A stretch of 64,000 bases of DNA from Geothrix sp. 21YS21S-2 (GCF_030846775.1 NZ_CP132910.1:902001-966000); one strand, 5' to 3'; counted from the stretch's first letter, positions 1 through 12,962 are shown. Notes: generated by a model not told the origin, from the letters alone. Translations and numbers: made by a program.

Positions 1-568
1 CGCCCCCCGGCAGGGCCCCGATGAAGGCCAGGGTGGAGAACACCGCCTCCTCGGTCAGGTAGGGCACCACGCCCAGCCAGGTGAAGAAGGTGCGCTTGCC
101 GGGGTCGAAGCCCTCCAGGGTGAGGCCGTCCTCCAGCGTCTCCCGCTCGAAGTCGACCGGCACGTAGGTGAGGTTGTCCGGCACCGGGATGGCCGCCTCG
201 GCCAGAAGCCGGCGCTTCCAGTCCTGGGTCGCGGGGTGGTCCACCTCGTAGATGTCCAGTTCCTCGCCCAGCGGGTTGCGGTAGGCGTAGGTGTCCAGCC
301 CCGCGCCCAGCACCACCAGCTGCCGGGCCCCGCGGGCGAAGGCGGTGCGCAGGGCGTCCTCCGCGAACCGGGTGCGCACCGCGATGAAGAGCCTGAGCTG
401 GCGCAGGGAGACGTCGCCCGCTGCCCGCCTGACAGCTGAGGCCGCCTCCGGCCCCAGGATCCGCCCTGCCAGGGGATCCGTGAAGATGCGCCCGTTCTCC
501 AGCACCTGATGCACGGCCCGGTGGGTCGCGGCTCCCAGGGCTGTTCGGCTCGGCTCTCCAGGCTGCAT
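1..568 (-). CDS. SAM-dependent methyltransferase, TIGR00027/LCMT-like (3' end outside window)
   Basis: Reading leftward from ATG at 568, about 189 codons are open to the window edge, so the C-terminus is missing. The N-terminus carries the family pattern H-R-A-V-H-Q-V-L-E-N-G-x-I-F-T-D-P, then the SAM-binding LVVLGAGLDTYAYR segment, EVDHPATQDWKR, a VPVDFE motif and TWLGVVPYLT. These are hallmarks of the leucine carboxyl methyltransferase-like family of bacterial SAM methyltransferases, which act on unknown small molecules or carboxyl groups. No strong Shine-Dalgarno is visible before the ATG. The substrate cannot be inferred; it is divergent from the MFS gene at 713. Confidence 0.85.
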   Translation of the reverse strand, partial: MQPGEPSRTALGAATHRAVHQVLENGRIFTDPLAGRILGPEAASAVRRAAGDVSLRQLRLFIAVRTRFAEDALRTAFARGARQLVVLGAGLDTYAYRNPLGEELDIYEVDHPATQDWKRRLLAEAAIPVPDNLTYVPVDFERETLEDGLTLEGFDPGKRTFFTWLGVVPYLTEEAVFSTLAFIGALPGG

Positions 569-712
569 GGGGGCTAGCCTAGTTGGAGCGCGTGCGGGAA
601 TCAAGCCGGGATTCGGCGCGCCCGGGCGCAGTCCGGAGAATCCCTTGAGAAGCCTCGAATATCGCTCCCGGACGGGATCCGGCGGCTTCCCCGGAGGCAG
701 GGCCCGGCCATA

Positions 713-2176
713 ATGGCTTCACAGCCTGCTTTTGCGGCCGGCCCTGGAGGACGTTTGGACACACAGCAGGAAAACCCCCGCCGCTGGGCACTTCTGGCCC
801 TCACCTCCGTGGGGGCGTTCATGGCGCCGCTGGACGGGTCCATCGTGTCCGTGGCCCTGCCCCGCATGGGGCCGGCCCTGCACCTCAGCTTCGCCGCGTC
901 CATGTGGGTGCAGGCCTCATACCTCCTGGCCATGGCGGTGACCCTCATCCCCCTGGGGCGCCTGGCGGACCAGTGGGGCAAGGTGCGGTTCTACCAGGCC
1001 GGCCTGGTCATCTTCACCCTGGGCTCTGCGGCCGCGGCCTCCTCCGTCGACGGCGCCACCCTGGTGGCCAGCCGCGTCCTCCAGGGCGTGGGCGGAGCCC
1101 TGCTCAGCGCCACCTCCGCGGCCATCGTCACCAGCGCCTTCCCGGCCCGGGAGCGGGGGCGGGCCCTGGGCATCAACGTCATGGCCGTGTACGCGGGCCT
1201 GAGCGTGGGGCCGCCCCTGGGCGGGTATCTGGTGGACCACTTCGGCTGGCCCTGGATCTTCCTCATCAACCTGCCCATCGGGCTCTTCACGCTGGTCTGG
1301 GGCCTGAACCTGCTGCCCGGGGTCGAGACGCAGCACGGGCGCGGCGCGAAGATGGACCTGGGCGGCGCGGCCCTCATGGGCGTGATGCTCGTGAGCCTCA
1401 TCGTGCCACTCACCTTCTCGTCGGCGTGGGGGCTGTGGTCCCGGCAGACCTGGGGGATCCTCGCCATCGCGCCCTTGGCCCTCTGGGGATTCCTGGCCTG
1501 GGAGAAGCGCGTGGCCTCTCCGCTGATCGACCTGGACCTGCTGCGCAGGAACCGGCTCTTCGCAGCGGCCAACCTCGCCGCGCTGCTCAACTACATGGCC
1601 CTCTACGCCGTGAGCGTGCTCACCGCGGTCCAGCTTCAGCTGGTCCTGGGCCACCCGGCCCGGGTCGCCGGGTGGGTGCTCATGGGGCAGCCCGTGATGA
1701 TGACCCTCCTGAGCCCCTTCGCGGGCCGGCTCAGCGACCGAATGGGCTCGCGCACCCTGGCCACCTCGGGCATGGTGCTGGTGGCCGCGGGCATGACCCT
1801 CCTGGGCTCCCTGGGGCGGAGCGCGGGCCTGGCCCAGGTGGTGGGCTCCCTGGCGGTGGTGGGCCTGGGCATGGCGGCCTTCAGCGCCCCCAACACCAGC
1901 GCGATCATGGGCAGCGTGGCGCGCACGCAGCTGGGGGTGGCCAGCGCCTTCCTGGCCACGATGCGCGTCACGGGCCAGGCGCTCTCGGTGGCCTTCCTGG
2001 GCGGCATCGCCGCAAGCCGCCTGGGCAGCGGCGGCTGGCGCCTCCTGCTGGCCAAGGCCTCGGGCCCCGCCGCGGGCGCATTCGCCTGGGGATACAGCGC
2101 GGCCATGTACGCAGGCGCCGCCCTGGCCCTGCTGGGCGCCTGGGCGAGCCTCACGCGCCACGGCGGGGAGGCCTGA
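713..2176 (+). CDS. MFS multidrug efflux transporter, DHA2 (14-TM) type
   Basis: This 487-aa integral membrane protein has the MFS motif A (GRLADQWGKVR, after TM2) and the antiporter motif C (YAGLSVGPPLGGYLVDHFGW, in TM5). The motif before TM1, FMAPLDGSIVSVALP, matches the D1 region of DHA2 drug:H+ antiporters such as QacA/EmrB. Length and the two extra central helices fit a 14-span exporter. ATG 713 follows a GGAGG about 15 nt upstream. The next gene starts 2 nt after its stop, so both are probably co-transcribed. The substrate is unknown. Confidence 0.85.
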   Translation: MASQPAFAAGPGGRLDTQQENPRRWALLALTSVGAFMAPLDGSIVSVALPRMGPALHLSFAASMWVQASYLLAMAVTLIPLGRLADQWGKVRFYQAGLVIFTLGSAAAASSVDGATLVASRVLQGVGGALLSATSAAIVTSAFPARERGRALGINVMAVYAGLSVGPPLGGYLVDHFGWPWIFLINLPIGLFTLVWGLNLLPGVETQHGRGAKMDLGGAALMGVMLVSLIVPLTFSSAWGLWSRQTWGILAIAPLALWGFLAWEKRVASPLIDLDLLRRNRLFAAANLAALLNYMALYAVSVLTAVQLQLVLGHPARVAGWVLMGQPVMMTLLSPFAGRLSDRMGSRTLATSGMVLVAAGMTLLGSLGRSAGLAQVVGSLAVVGLGMAAFSAPNTSAIMGSVARTQLGVASAFLATMRVTGQALSVAFLGGIAASRLGSGGWRLLLAKASGPAAGAFAWGYSAAMYAGAALALLGAWASLTRHGGEA

Positions 2177-2178
2177 CT

Positions 2179-3177
2179 GTGTTCGAGCGGATCGACATCG
2201 ACGGCCGGACCTTCGCCCCCGCCCTCTTCCTCGCGCCCATGGAGGGCGTGACCAACTCCGCCTTCCGCCGCCTCCTGTCGGACTTCGGCGGCTACGGCGC
2301 CCTCTTCACCGAGATGCTGTCGGCCGGGGCCTTCCTCCAGGAGAAGACCCGGGAGTCCTCCTTCACGAAGCGCCGGGACTGCGAGGGCCCCGTCATCTAC
2401 CAGTTCGGCGCATCGGGCCGCGAGGACCTGGAGGCCGTCATCCGCAAGCTCCCGGAGCTGGGCGCGGCGGCCATCGACCTGAACCTGGGCTGCCCCGCCC
2501 CCAAGGTCAAGGCCAGCGGCTGGGGCGTGGCCCTCTGCGCCGACTTCCCCCGGCTCCGCGACGTGCTCGAGCGCATCCGCCGCAGCTATGCCGGCACCCT
2601 GACCGTGAAGGTCCGTCTGGGGGACGACCCCGGGAACTGGCGCGAAGGCTTCCTGGAGCGCGTGCGGCTCTTCGAGGACGTGGGCGTCAACGCCCTGACC
2701 GTGCACGTGCGCTTTTCGGGCGAGAAGCTCAAGCGCCGCCCCCGGTGGGAGGAGTTCCCCTGGATCGCGGCCCGCACAAGGCTGCCCGTCATCGGCAACG
2801 GGGACATCTGCTCCCCCCTGGACATCGAGCGGAACCGGGCCTTCTTCGAACCGCTCGCGGGCCTGATGCTGGGACGCATCGCCGTGGTCAAGCCCTGGAT
2901 CTTCCGCGAATTCGCGGGCCTGCCGACGGGGGAGATCGACCACGCCGAGGTGTGGGACCGCCTCTACCGCTATACCCTCGAGGATATGCCCCCGGAGCGC
3001 GCCTTCGGGCGGCTCATGGACTTCAGCTACTATTTCGCCAAGAACTTCATGTTCGGGCACGTGTTCTACTCCAGCCTCCAGAAGGCCGCGACCCCCGCGG
3101 AGATAAGGGAGGCGGCCCTGCGGTTCCTGGAGTCGGGGCCGGGGCTGAACCCGGGCAAGGGCCTGTCCTTCACCTGA
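2179..3177 (+). CDS. tRNA-dihydrouridine synthase (Dus family)
   Basis: The 332-aa protein starts at GTG 2179, directly behind the MFS stop. It is a flavin TIM barrel that reduces uridines in the tRNA D-loop. Evidence: the N-terminal LAPMEGVTNSAFRRL, the catalytic-cysteine motif DLNLGCPAPKV (around residues 95-105), the FMN/phosphate-binding TVKVRLG and LTVHVR strands, and the VIGNGDI and GLMLGRIAVVKPWIF phosphate loops. The helical C-terminal tRNA-binding domain is present. The exact subgroup (DusA/B/C) is not assignable by eye, so no symbol is given. Confidence 0.9.
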   Translation: MFERIDIDGRTFAPALFLAPMEGVTNSAFRRLLSDFGGYGALFTEMLSAGAFLQEKTRESSFTKRRDCEGPVIYQFGASGREDLEAVIRKLPELGAAAIDLNLGCPAPKVKASGWGVALCADFPRLRDVLERIRRSYAGTLTVKVRLGDDPGNWREGFLERVRLFEDVGVNALTVHVRFSGEKLKRRPRWEEFPWIAARTRLPVIGNGDICSPLDIERNRAFFEPLAGLMLGRIAVVKPWIFREFAGLPTGEIDHAEVWDRLYRYTLEDMPPERAFGRLMDFSYYFAKNFMFGHVFYSSLQKAATPAEIREAALRFLESGPGLNPGKGLSFT

Positions 3178-3255
3178 ATTTTTCCATCGAACCCCTTGAC
3201 GGATCCCTCCGGATTCCTCATGGTCAGGCAACGTTCATCTCAAGGAGGAGGCAGC

Positions 3256-3591
3256 ATGAAGATCCAGGAACGTGATGTCAACGCCGTGCACATCATCGCC
3301 CCCCAGGGCAAGGTCACCCTTGGCGACGGCGACCAGGAGCTGGGCGAGGCCGTGCGGCAGTGCCTGGAGCAGGGGCACCGGAAGATCCTCATCGATTTCA
3401 CCAAGGTGTCCGTGCTGGATTCCTCGGGCCTGGGCGAGCTGGTGGGCTGCTACACCTCCATCAAGAACCGCAAGGGCGAGCTGCGCATCTGCGGGCTCAA
3501 TTCCAGGATCTTCAACCTCATGCAGATGACCAGCCTGCATTCCGTGTTCGAGGTGAAAGACACCGAGGCCGAGGCGCTGGCCGGGTTCTAG
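3256..3591 (+). CDS. STAS-domain anti-sigma factor antagonist
   Basis: ATG 3256 sits 6 nt behind a very strong AAGGAGGAGG ribosome site, so I prefer it over the earlier in-frame ATG 3220-side extension. The 111-aa protein is a single STAS domain: N-terminal strand VHIIAPQGKVTLGDGD, then the conserved phosphorylation loop VLDSSGLGELVG whose serine is the usual switch site. Such proteins release a sigma factor or another client from a partner kinase/anti-sigma factor when dephosphorylated. No cognate kinase or sigma factor lies next to it. Confidence 0.85.
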   Translation: MKIQERDVNAVHIIAPQGKVTLGDGDQELGEAVRQCLEQGHRKILIDFTKVSVLDSSGLGELVGCYTSIKNRKGELRICGLNSRIFNLMQMTSLHSVFEVKDTEAEALAGF

Positions 3592-3594
3592 GCC

Positions 3595-5904
3595 TTGATC
3601 GAGGAACCGCCGGTCCCGGCGCCCGACCCGCCTCCCGTTGCCGGGGGGCGGCTCAGGCTGCTGGTGGAAAGGTGGTGCGAACGGCCCATCCGGGCGGCCT
3701 GGGGCGGCGCCTCCGCCTTCGCGGGGCATGCCTGGCCGGGGTTCGCCCTGGGGGCCATGGCGGCCATGCTCGCCTTCTGCGCCTTCCTGGGGACGACCCT
3801 CCGCACGGGCCTGGGGTGGGTGCCCGATGGGGTCCTGGGCCTCGTGGCCGCCGCCTTCGCGCTGCTGGCGGCCGGCGGGATCGTGGTCCTCGTGCGGGCC
3901 GTGGCGGCGGCGTGGCCCTGGCGGTTCTGTTTCGGAGCCCTGGGCTCCCTGGCGGCGATGACGGCCATCCTGGCCGTCCTGGACGTGCCCCTTCCCTTCG
4001 CGCTGGCCTTGGCCGCGACGGCCATCCTTTCCGCCGGAGCCCTGGGCGGCGGGATCTCCGTCCTCGTGCGCGGGAGGCAGGCCGGCTGGGGACACCTGGG
4101 CGCGGCCGCGGCCCTGGCGGCGGCGACCCTGGCGCTGGGCGCGCTGCTGGCGCTCCGGCTCGCAGGGCCGGGTTCCGACCCCTACCTCCTGCCGCCGCCC
4201 CAGGTCCGGGAGGCGGAGCCCCTCCAGGCGCCGGATCCCGGCGCCCCGGGCCTCTGGAAGACCGCCACGCTCTTCTACGGCAGCGGCGCCGACAGGCACA
4301 GGAAGGAGTTCGGGCCCGCGGCCGCCCTCAGGACGCGGCCCGTGGACGCATCCCTGCTGCTGCCGGACCTCAAGGGCCTCAAGGCGCGGATCCGGCAAAG
4401 GTACTGGGGCTTCGGCAAGGAGGCCTTCCCCCTGAACGGGCGCGTCACCTACCCCGAGGGCAAGGGCCCCTTCCCCCTCGTGCTGGCCGTGCACGGCAAC
4501 CACACCGCCCAGAACTTCTCCGATGGCGGCTACCAGTACCTGGGGGACCTCCTGGCCTCCCGGGGCTTCATTTTCGTCTCCGTGGACGAGAACTTCCTGA
4601 ACGGGTCCTGGGAGGGCGGCATCGACAAGGAGAACGCGGCCCGGGCCTGGGTCCTCCTCAAGCACCTGGAGGCGTGGCGCGGCTGGAACGCCGAGGCGGG
4701 CAACCCCTTCCAGGGCAAGGTGGACCTGGACAACGTCGCCCTCGTCGGCCACTCCCGGGGCGGGGAGGCGGCGGCCCTGGCCGCGGCCTTCAACCGGCTC
4801 CCCTGCGACCCGGAGAACGCGGCCCTGCCCTTCGCCTTCGGATTCTCCATCAAGGCGGTGGCGGCCATCGCGCCCATCGACGGCCAGTACGAACCCTCCG
4901 GCCAGCCCATCCCCCTGGAGGACGTCAGTTACCTCGTCCTGCAGGGCAGCCACGACAGCGACGTGTCCATGTTCGCGGGCTACCGCCCCTACAAGCGCGC
5001 CCGGTTCCCTTCGGGAGGCCCCGGCTTCAAGGCGGCCCTCTGGGTCTACCGCGCCAACCACGGCCAGTTCAACACCGCCTGGGGCCGGCATGACGCGGAT
5101 CCCCCCCTGTCCTGGTTCCTGGGCACCGGAGCCCTCATGGCCGGAGAGGACCAACGGCGGGTGGCCAAGGTCTTCCTTTCCGGGTTCCTGGAGGCCACGC
5201 TCCACGGGCACCGGGAGTACCTGCCGATGTTCCGGGACCCCGCGACGGCGGCGCCCTGGCTGCCCCGGGTCCTGCTCCTCAACCAGTTCGAGGACGCCAC
5301 CTTCCGGGCCGTTTCCACCTTCGACGGGGGACTGGACCTCACGCGCGCCACCCTGCCCGGGGCCGTGCAGAAAGGCTCGAACCTGGCCCGGTGGCGGGAG
5401 CGCACCGTGGAGGGCCGGGGCGAGTGGTCCTTCCAGGACAAGGCCGTGACCCTTGGCTGGATCCGCACCCGGGAGAAGGTCCCCTCCTACGCCATCGCCC
5501 TGCCGCCCCTGGACTGGAACCTGACGGCCTCCGCACGCCTGGTCTTCTCCCTGGCTGATACCGACGAGGACCCGTCCGACCAGCCGCCATCCGGGGCGAA
5601 GAAGCCCATCGACCTCACCGTGGAGCTGGTGGCCGCGGACGGCACCGTGGCCCGGGTCCCCCTGAGCCGCGTCCGGCCCCTGCAGCCGGTGGTGAAGGTG
5701 CGGTTCACCAAGTGGGCAGCCCTCGACAAGGCGGCCTTCAAACAGGCCTGGGAGCCCGTGTTCCAGACCTTCGAGCTGCCCCTTGCCCTCTTCAGGGAGG
5801 CCGAGCCCGCCTGGAACCCCCGGGGCCTGAGGGAGATCCGGTTCGTGTTCGACCGGACCGACCGGGGGGTCGTGCTGCTGGACGAAGTCGGTTTCACCTT
5901 CTGA
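3595..5904 (+). CDS. Membrane-anchored alpha/beta hydrolase
   Basis: This 769-aa protein starts at TTG 3595, 3 nt after the STAS gene; the weak start codon and lack of a clear ribosome site suggest translational coupling. Residues about 45-190 contain roughly four to five hydrophobic helices. A large alpha/beta-hydrolase domain follows, with oxyanion-type VLAVHGNHTAQNF (about 295-307), nucleophile elbow VGHSRGGEAA (about 383), acid-region LQGSHDSDVSMFAG and a catalytic His candidate in RANHGQFN. The C-terminal ~200 residues look like a beta-rich accessory domain. Probably an esterase or lipase-like enzyme at the cytoplasmic membrane; the substrate is unknown. Confidence 0.7.
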   Translation: MIEEPPVPAPDPPPVAGGRLRLLVERWCERPIRAAWGGASAFAGHAWPGFALGAMAAMLAFCAFLGTTLRTGLGWVPDGVLGLVAAAFALLAAGGIVVLVRAVAAAWPWRFCFGALGSLAAMTAILAVLDVPLPFALALAATAILSAGALGGGISVLVRGRQAGWGHLGAAAALAAATLALGALLALRLAGPGSDPYLLPPPQVREAEPLQAPDPGAPGLWKTATLFYGSGADRHRKEFGPAAALRTRPVDASLLLPDLKGLKARIRQRYWGFGKEAFPLNGRVTYPEGKGPFPLVLAVHGNHTAQNFSDGGYQYLGDLLASRGFIFVSVDENFLNGSWEGGIDKENAARAWVLLKHLEAWRGWNAEAGNPFQGKVDLDNVALVGHSRGGEAAALAAAFNRLPCDPENAALPFAFGFSIKAVAAIAPIDGQYEPSGQPIPLEDVSYLVLQGSHDSDVSMFAGYRPYKRARFPSGGPGFKAALWVYRANHGQFNTAWGRHDADPPLSWFLGTGALMAGEDQRRVAKVFLSGFLEATLHGHREYLPMFRDPATAAPWLPRVLLLNQFEDATFRAVSTFDGGLDLTRATLPGAVQKGSNLARWRERTVEGRGEWSFQDKAVTLGWIRTREKVPSYAIALPPLDWNLTASARLVFSLADTDEDPSDQPPSGAKKPIDLTVELVAADGTVARVPLSRVRPLQPVVKVRFTKWAALDKAAFKQAWEPVFQTFELPLALFREAEPAWNPRGLREIRFVFDRTDRGVVLLDEVGFTF

Positions 5905-5981
5905 AAGAGATTGGTAGAATCCGGGCGGCCACCCTAACGGATGGGATGTTTTTGCCGATGAGAAGGCAGGAAGGCCGCACC

Positions 5982-6539
5982 ATGGACATTACGGCCATCA
6001 CAACCACCACCCTCCCCCTGACCCAGACGACGGTCAGCCAGGCCGTGACCGCCACGGACCCGGCCGCCGCCTCCCCCGCGGCGACCCCCGCCTTCGACGT
6101 CGCCCTCACGGCCATCACGGCCGCCGCCACCCCCGCGTCAGCGGACACCCTCGACCTGAACGCGGAGGACATCGCCGCCCAGGTGGAGCAGGCCGCCGTG
6201 GCCCAGCAGACCGTCCTCACCGCCATGCGCTCCGGAGCGGACGTCTCCACCCTCCTCAGCGGCCTTCCCCCCGGCGCCACGGCCACGCTCCTGGGCGGCG
6301 GCTTCGTGAGGACCCCCGCCGGGGTCAACGCCTCCGAGCTGGACGCGCTCTGGGAGTTCCATTTCCCCTTCCGCAGGCTGGACGTCCCGGCCGTGACCTC
6401 CTCCACCCATCCCGAACCCACCCGGGAAAAGGACCAGCACGGAGCCGGCAGCTCGCCCCTCACGGGCTACGGCCCCCACGGGGAGAAGGAGCCGGTGCCG
6501 GGCCAGCCCCCCGCCTCGACTCTTGATATCCTGGACTGA
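5982..6539 (+). CDS. Hypothetical Ala/Thr-rich protein
   Basis: A 185-aa protein of unknown function. ATG 5982 is preferred because AGGAAGG lies 8 nt upstream; two earlier in-frame ATGs (5946, 5958) lack one. The first 60 residues are low-complexity T/A/P, followed by a helical stretch (about 45-85) and a segment with LLSGLPPGATATLLGGGF. There is no signal peptide or membrane helix. It sits alone between the hydrolase and the ClC gene. GC usage is host-like, supporting it as a real gene. Confidence 0.6.
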   Translation: MDITAITTTTLPLTQTTVSQAVTATDPAAASPAATPAFDVALTAITAAATPASADTLDLNAEDIAAQVEQAAVAQQTVLTAMRSGADVSTLLSGLPPGATATLLGGGFVRTPAGVNASELDALWEFHFPFRRLDVPAVTSSTHPEPTREKDQHGAGSSPLTGYGPHGEKEPVPGQPPASTLDILD

Positions 6540-6559
6540 CGGGCCCGGGACCCGTCTTC

Positions 6560-10152
<3,593 letters not shown>

Positions 10153-10181
10153 AAAAATCTTTTCCTCGCGATCCGCCTCGA

Positions 10182-10293
10182 GTCCTCTGCATCTCCGCGT
10201 TTATTTCTTCTCTTGGAACGGCCTGGACGCCCGGGCGTTGGATTACCATTTCCACCAAGTCAAGAATTGGAATGAACGCGGAGGCGCTGGGGA
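10182..10293. repeat. Imperfect inverted repeat in an intergenic spacer
   Basis: CTCTGCATCTCCGCGTT near 10,185-10,201 is matched on the opposite strand by GAACGCGGAGGCGCTGG near 10,274-10,290, with about 12 of 17 positions pairing. The sequence resembles the widespread CTCTGCGTCTCCGCGTT palindromic intergenic repeats. It lies between icd and the LD-carboxypeptidase gene and is probably degenerate. Confidence 0.4.
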
Positions 10294-10327
10294 CTCGCGG
10301 CGTCTCGCGGAGACCAGAAAGGCAGCC

Positions 10328-11374
10328 ATGACCCAGAATCGCCGTTCCTTCCTGCAGTCGTCCCTTCTCGCGGCTGCGGCGGTCCCCTTCGCGCCCGGTC
10401 TCCTGGCGGCCCAGACCTCCAAGCCGGGGACCTTCAGGGCCCGGCGCCTCGCCCTGGGCCAGACCGTTGGCCTCGTCAGCCCCGCCGGCGCCACGTGGCA
10501 GTCCGACGAGATCACCTTCATCCAGGAGGCCCTCGCCGCCCTGGGCCTCAAGTCCAAGGTCGGCAGGCACGTCCTGGACCGCTACGGCTACCTCGCCGGC
10601 AGGGACGAGGACCGCGCCGCCGACGTCAACGCCATGTTCGCCGACGACACGGTGGACGCCATCCTCTGCGTGCGCGGCGGCTGGGGCTGCAACCGCATCC
10701 TCCCCCTCATCGACTACCGGTCCATCGCCCTCCACCCCAAGATCCTCCTCGGCTACAGCGACATCACGGCCCTGCTCAACGCCGTGCACGCGAAGACCGG
10801 CCTGGTGACCTTCCACGGCCCCGTGGGGGCCTCGGTGTGGAACGCCTACTCCGTGGACTGGCTGCGCCGCGTGCTCTTCAAGGCCGAGGCCGTCGTCATG
10901 GAGAACCCCAAAATCACGGGGGACAGCCTCGTGCAGACCCGGGACCGGATCCACACCATCACCCCGGGGACCGCCCGCGGGCGCCTCCTGGGGGGGAACC
11001 TGACGGTCCTGGCCGCCATGCTGGGCTCCTCCTACGTGCCCGACTTCACCGGCGCGATCCTCTTCCTGGAGGACACCAACGAGCACATCTACCGCATCGA
11101 CCGCATGCTGACCCAGCTCCGGCTGGCCGGAATCCTGGACCGCATCTCGGGCTTCGTCTTCGGCAACTGCACCAAGTGCGACCCGGGCGACGGGCACGGC
11201 TCCCTGTCCATGGAGGAGGTGCTGAACGACCACATCCGTCCGCTGAAGGTCCCCGCCTGGGCAGGCGCGATGATCGGGCACATCGAGAACAAGTTCATGG
11301 TGCCCGTGGGCGTCCAGGCGGAGATCGACGCCGCGCGCGGGACGATCACGATGCTCGAACCCGCGGTCCGGTGA
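10328..11374 (+). CDS. Exported LD-carboxypeptidase (peptidase S66)
   Basis: The 348-aa enzyme removes the terminal D-Ala from murein tetrapeptides. ATG 10328 gives a Tat-like signal, NRRSFLQSS then a hydrophobic Ala-rich stretch ending about residue 30, so it acts outside the cytoplasm, unlike E. coli LdcA. S66 motifs are complete: VSPAGA near the start of the domain, RGGWGC, nucleophile serine in GYSDITAL, the catalytic Glu in LEDTNEHIYRIDRML, and the His in GHIENKFMVPVG. Its stop overlaps the start of the M14 gene (ATGA), indicating an operon. Part of the murein-turnover region. Confidence 0.9.
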   Translation: MTQNRRSFLQSSLLAAAAVPFAPGLLAAQTSKPGTFRARRLALGQTVGLVSPAGATWQSDEITFIQEALAALGLKSKVGRHVLDRYGYLAGRDEDRAADVNAMFADDTVDAILCVRGGWGCNRILPLIDYRSIALHPKILLGYSDITALLNAVHAKTGLVTFHGPVGASVWNAYSVDWLRRVLFKAEAVVMENPKITGDSLVQTRDRIHTITPGTARGRLLGGNLTVLAAMLGSSYVPDFTGAILFLEDTNEHIYRIDRMLTQLRLAGILDRISGFVFGNCTKCDPGDGHGSLSMEEVLNDHIRPLKVPAWAGAMIGHIENKFMVPVGVQAEIDAARGTITMLEPAVR

Positions 11375-12774
11375 TGAGGCCCCTCCTCGCCCTCCTGACC
11401 CTGGCCTGCTCCCTGGCGGCCGCGGCCCCCTGGTCCGCGCAGGCGCTGTGGGACCAGTGGCCCCAGGCGCGCGTGTCCCCGGCGGATCCGTGGGCCCTCA
11501 GGCACGCGGGCCTCCAGGTCGCCCTGGCGGCCCTCCAGACCCGGCATCCGGGGCTCTTCACGGTCGTGGAGGAGGGCCTGAGCGCCGAGGGCCGCAGGAT
11601 CCAGGTGCTTCGCGCGGGCACCGGCCCCAGGGGCGTGCTCCTCTGGTCGCAGATGCACGGCGACGAGCCCACCGCCACCTCCTCCCTCCTGGACCTCATG
11701 AACTGGCTTGGCATGAACCGCGACGAACCCGAGGTCCAGCACTTCCTCTCGAGGGTCAGCCTCTGGATCATCCCGATGCTGAACCCCGACGGCGCCGAGC
11801 GCTCCCAGCGCCGGAACGCCCAGGAGATCGACATCAACCGCGACGCCCTGCGCCTCTCCTCGCCGGAAGGACGCCTCCTCAAGGCGGTGCGGGACCGCAC
11901 CCGGCCCATGCTCGGCTACAACCTCCACAACCAGAACCCCCTGGTCAAGGCGGGCGCCGGGGGCCGCCAGGTGGCCATCTCCCTCCTCTCGGTGCCCGGG
12001 GACGAGGCCTTCACCGACACGCCCGGCACGCGCCTGACCCGGCGCCTCGCCGTGAAGGTCCAGCAGCTCGTCACCCCCTTCGCCCCCGGCCGCGTGGGCC
12101 GCTACGACATGGACTACACCCCCCGCGCCTTCGGCGACTCCATGACCCGCTGGGGCACCGCCACCCTCCTCATCGAGACCGGGGGCTGGTCCGGGCCCAA
12201 CGAGGCCGAGCGCCTCGTAAGACTCAATTTCGTGGCCCTCCTGGGCTCGCTTTCCGCATTCGCCGACGGCTCCCTGGACGCCCTGGACCTCGCCGACTAC
12301 CCGAAGATCCCCCTGAACACCCGGGACGCCATCGCCACCCTCGTCGTGCGCAACGTCAGGCTGGCCGAGGGACGCGGGCTGGCTCCGTTCACCGCGGACC
12401 TCTCCTTCGTGGTGCAGGGCCCCTTCCGGGGGGACGCCCCGCGGCGCGAACCCGCCCTCCAGGACCTGGGGGACCTGTCGTACGCCCTGGGCCTCACCGA
12501 GCTGGACGCCAGCGGCATGCTGGCCGTGCCCTGGCCCCTGGGGCCCTCCGACTGGCCCGCGCTGCGGGCCGACCTGCACGCGCGCGGCCTCGCCGAAGCC
12601 ACCGAGGCCAGGCTCGCGGCCGCCGTCCGCGGCCTGGGGGACAGTGCCGTGGCGAGGCCCGGCTACCGCGGCGCCATTCTCCTCTACCGGCCCGGCACGG
12701 GCGGAATTCTGAACCTTGCGGGCGCGGTCGTCCACGGCAGGGTTGAAGGCCCCGTGGCCGCCCAGGTCAACTAG
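11374..12774 (+). CDS. Exported M14-family zinc carboxypeptidase
   Basis: A 466-aa protein with a signal peptide (about residues 1-18, ending AAAA-PWS). The M14 zinc site is recognisable: H-x-x-E in QMHGDEPTATSS (about 90), NPDGAER followed by IDINRDA, a His in YNLHNQN and the catalytic Glu in LLIETGGW. M14 members of this type trim peptides, including muropeptides (gamma-D-Glu-DAP carboxypeptidases). The overlap with the upstream LD-carboxypeptidase gene supports a role in stem-peptide degradation. The last 150 residues have no recognised domain. Confidence 0.8.
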   Translation: MRPLLALLTLACSLAAAAPWSAQALWDQWPQARVSPADPWALRHAGLQVALAALQTRHPGLFTVVEEGLSAEGRRIQVLRAGTGPRGVLLWSQMHGDEPTATSSLLDLMNWLGMNRDEPEVQHFLSRVSLWIIPMLNPDGAERSQRRNAQEIDINRDALRLSSPEGRLLKAVRDRTRPMLGYNLHNQNPLVKAGAGGRQVAISLLSVPGDEAFTDTPGTRLTRRLAVKVQQLVTPFAPGRVGRYDMDYTPRAFGDSMTRWGTATLLIETGGWSGPNEAERLVRLNFVALLGSLSAFADGSLDALDLADYPKIPLNTRDAIATLVVRNVRLAEGRGLAPFTADLSFVVQGPFRGDAPRREPALQDLGDLSYALGLTELDASGMLAVPWPLGPSDWPALRADLHARGLAEATEARLAAAVRGLGDSAVARPGYRGAILLYRPGTGGILNLAGAVVHGRVEGPVAAQVN

Positions 12775-12962
12775 CGAACACTCATTCCCGGTTGGCAAAA
12801 TACGCCTTTCCCCACCTGTCGCGGGATCGTGACAGAAATGTGACGAAGCCGTGTAATTGCAGTAGCCATTGGGGCCGGGAGCGGTATACTCCAGGTCAGA
12901 ACACCTAAAAAACGTCATGTATCACCCGGGGGCGATCCGCCCTCCCAGCCGTGGAGAACTCT

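Noticed and set aside
904-3177. A 757-codon open frame spanning the MFS and Dus genes
   Set aside because: Its first two thirds are Gly/Arg/Pro-rich out-of-frame reading of the MFS gene, typical of GC-rich DNA; only the part from GTG 2179 (Dus) is real.
2179-3177. Suspected loss of the catalytic cysteine in the Dus protein
   Set aside because: The Cys is present in the NLGCPAPKV motif; the position I first checked (after KV) is not the catalytic one.
3235-5211. Long minus-strand open frame opposite the STAS and hydrolase genes
   Set aside because: Composition is low-complexity Gly/Arg/Gln without domains; it is the complement of two well-supported genes. The same applies to many long minus-strand frames in the GC-rich part.
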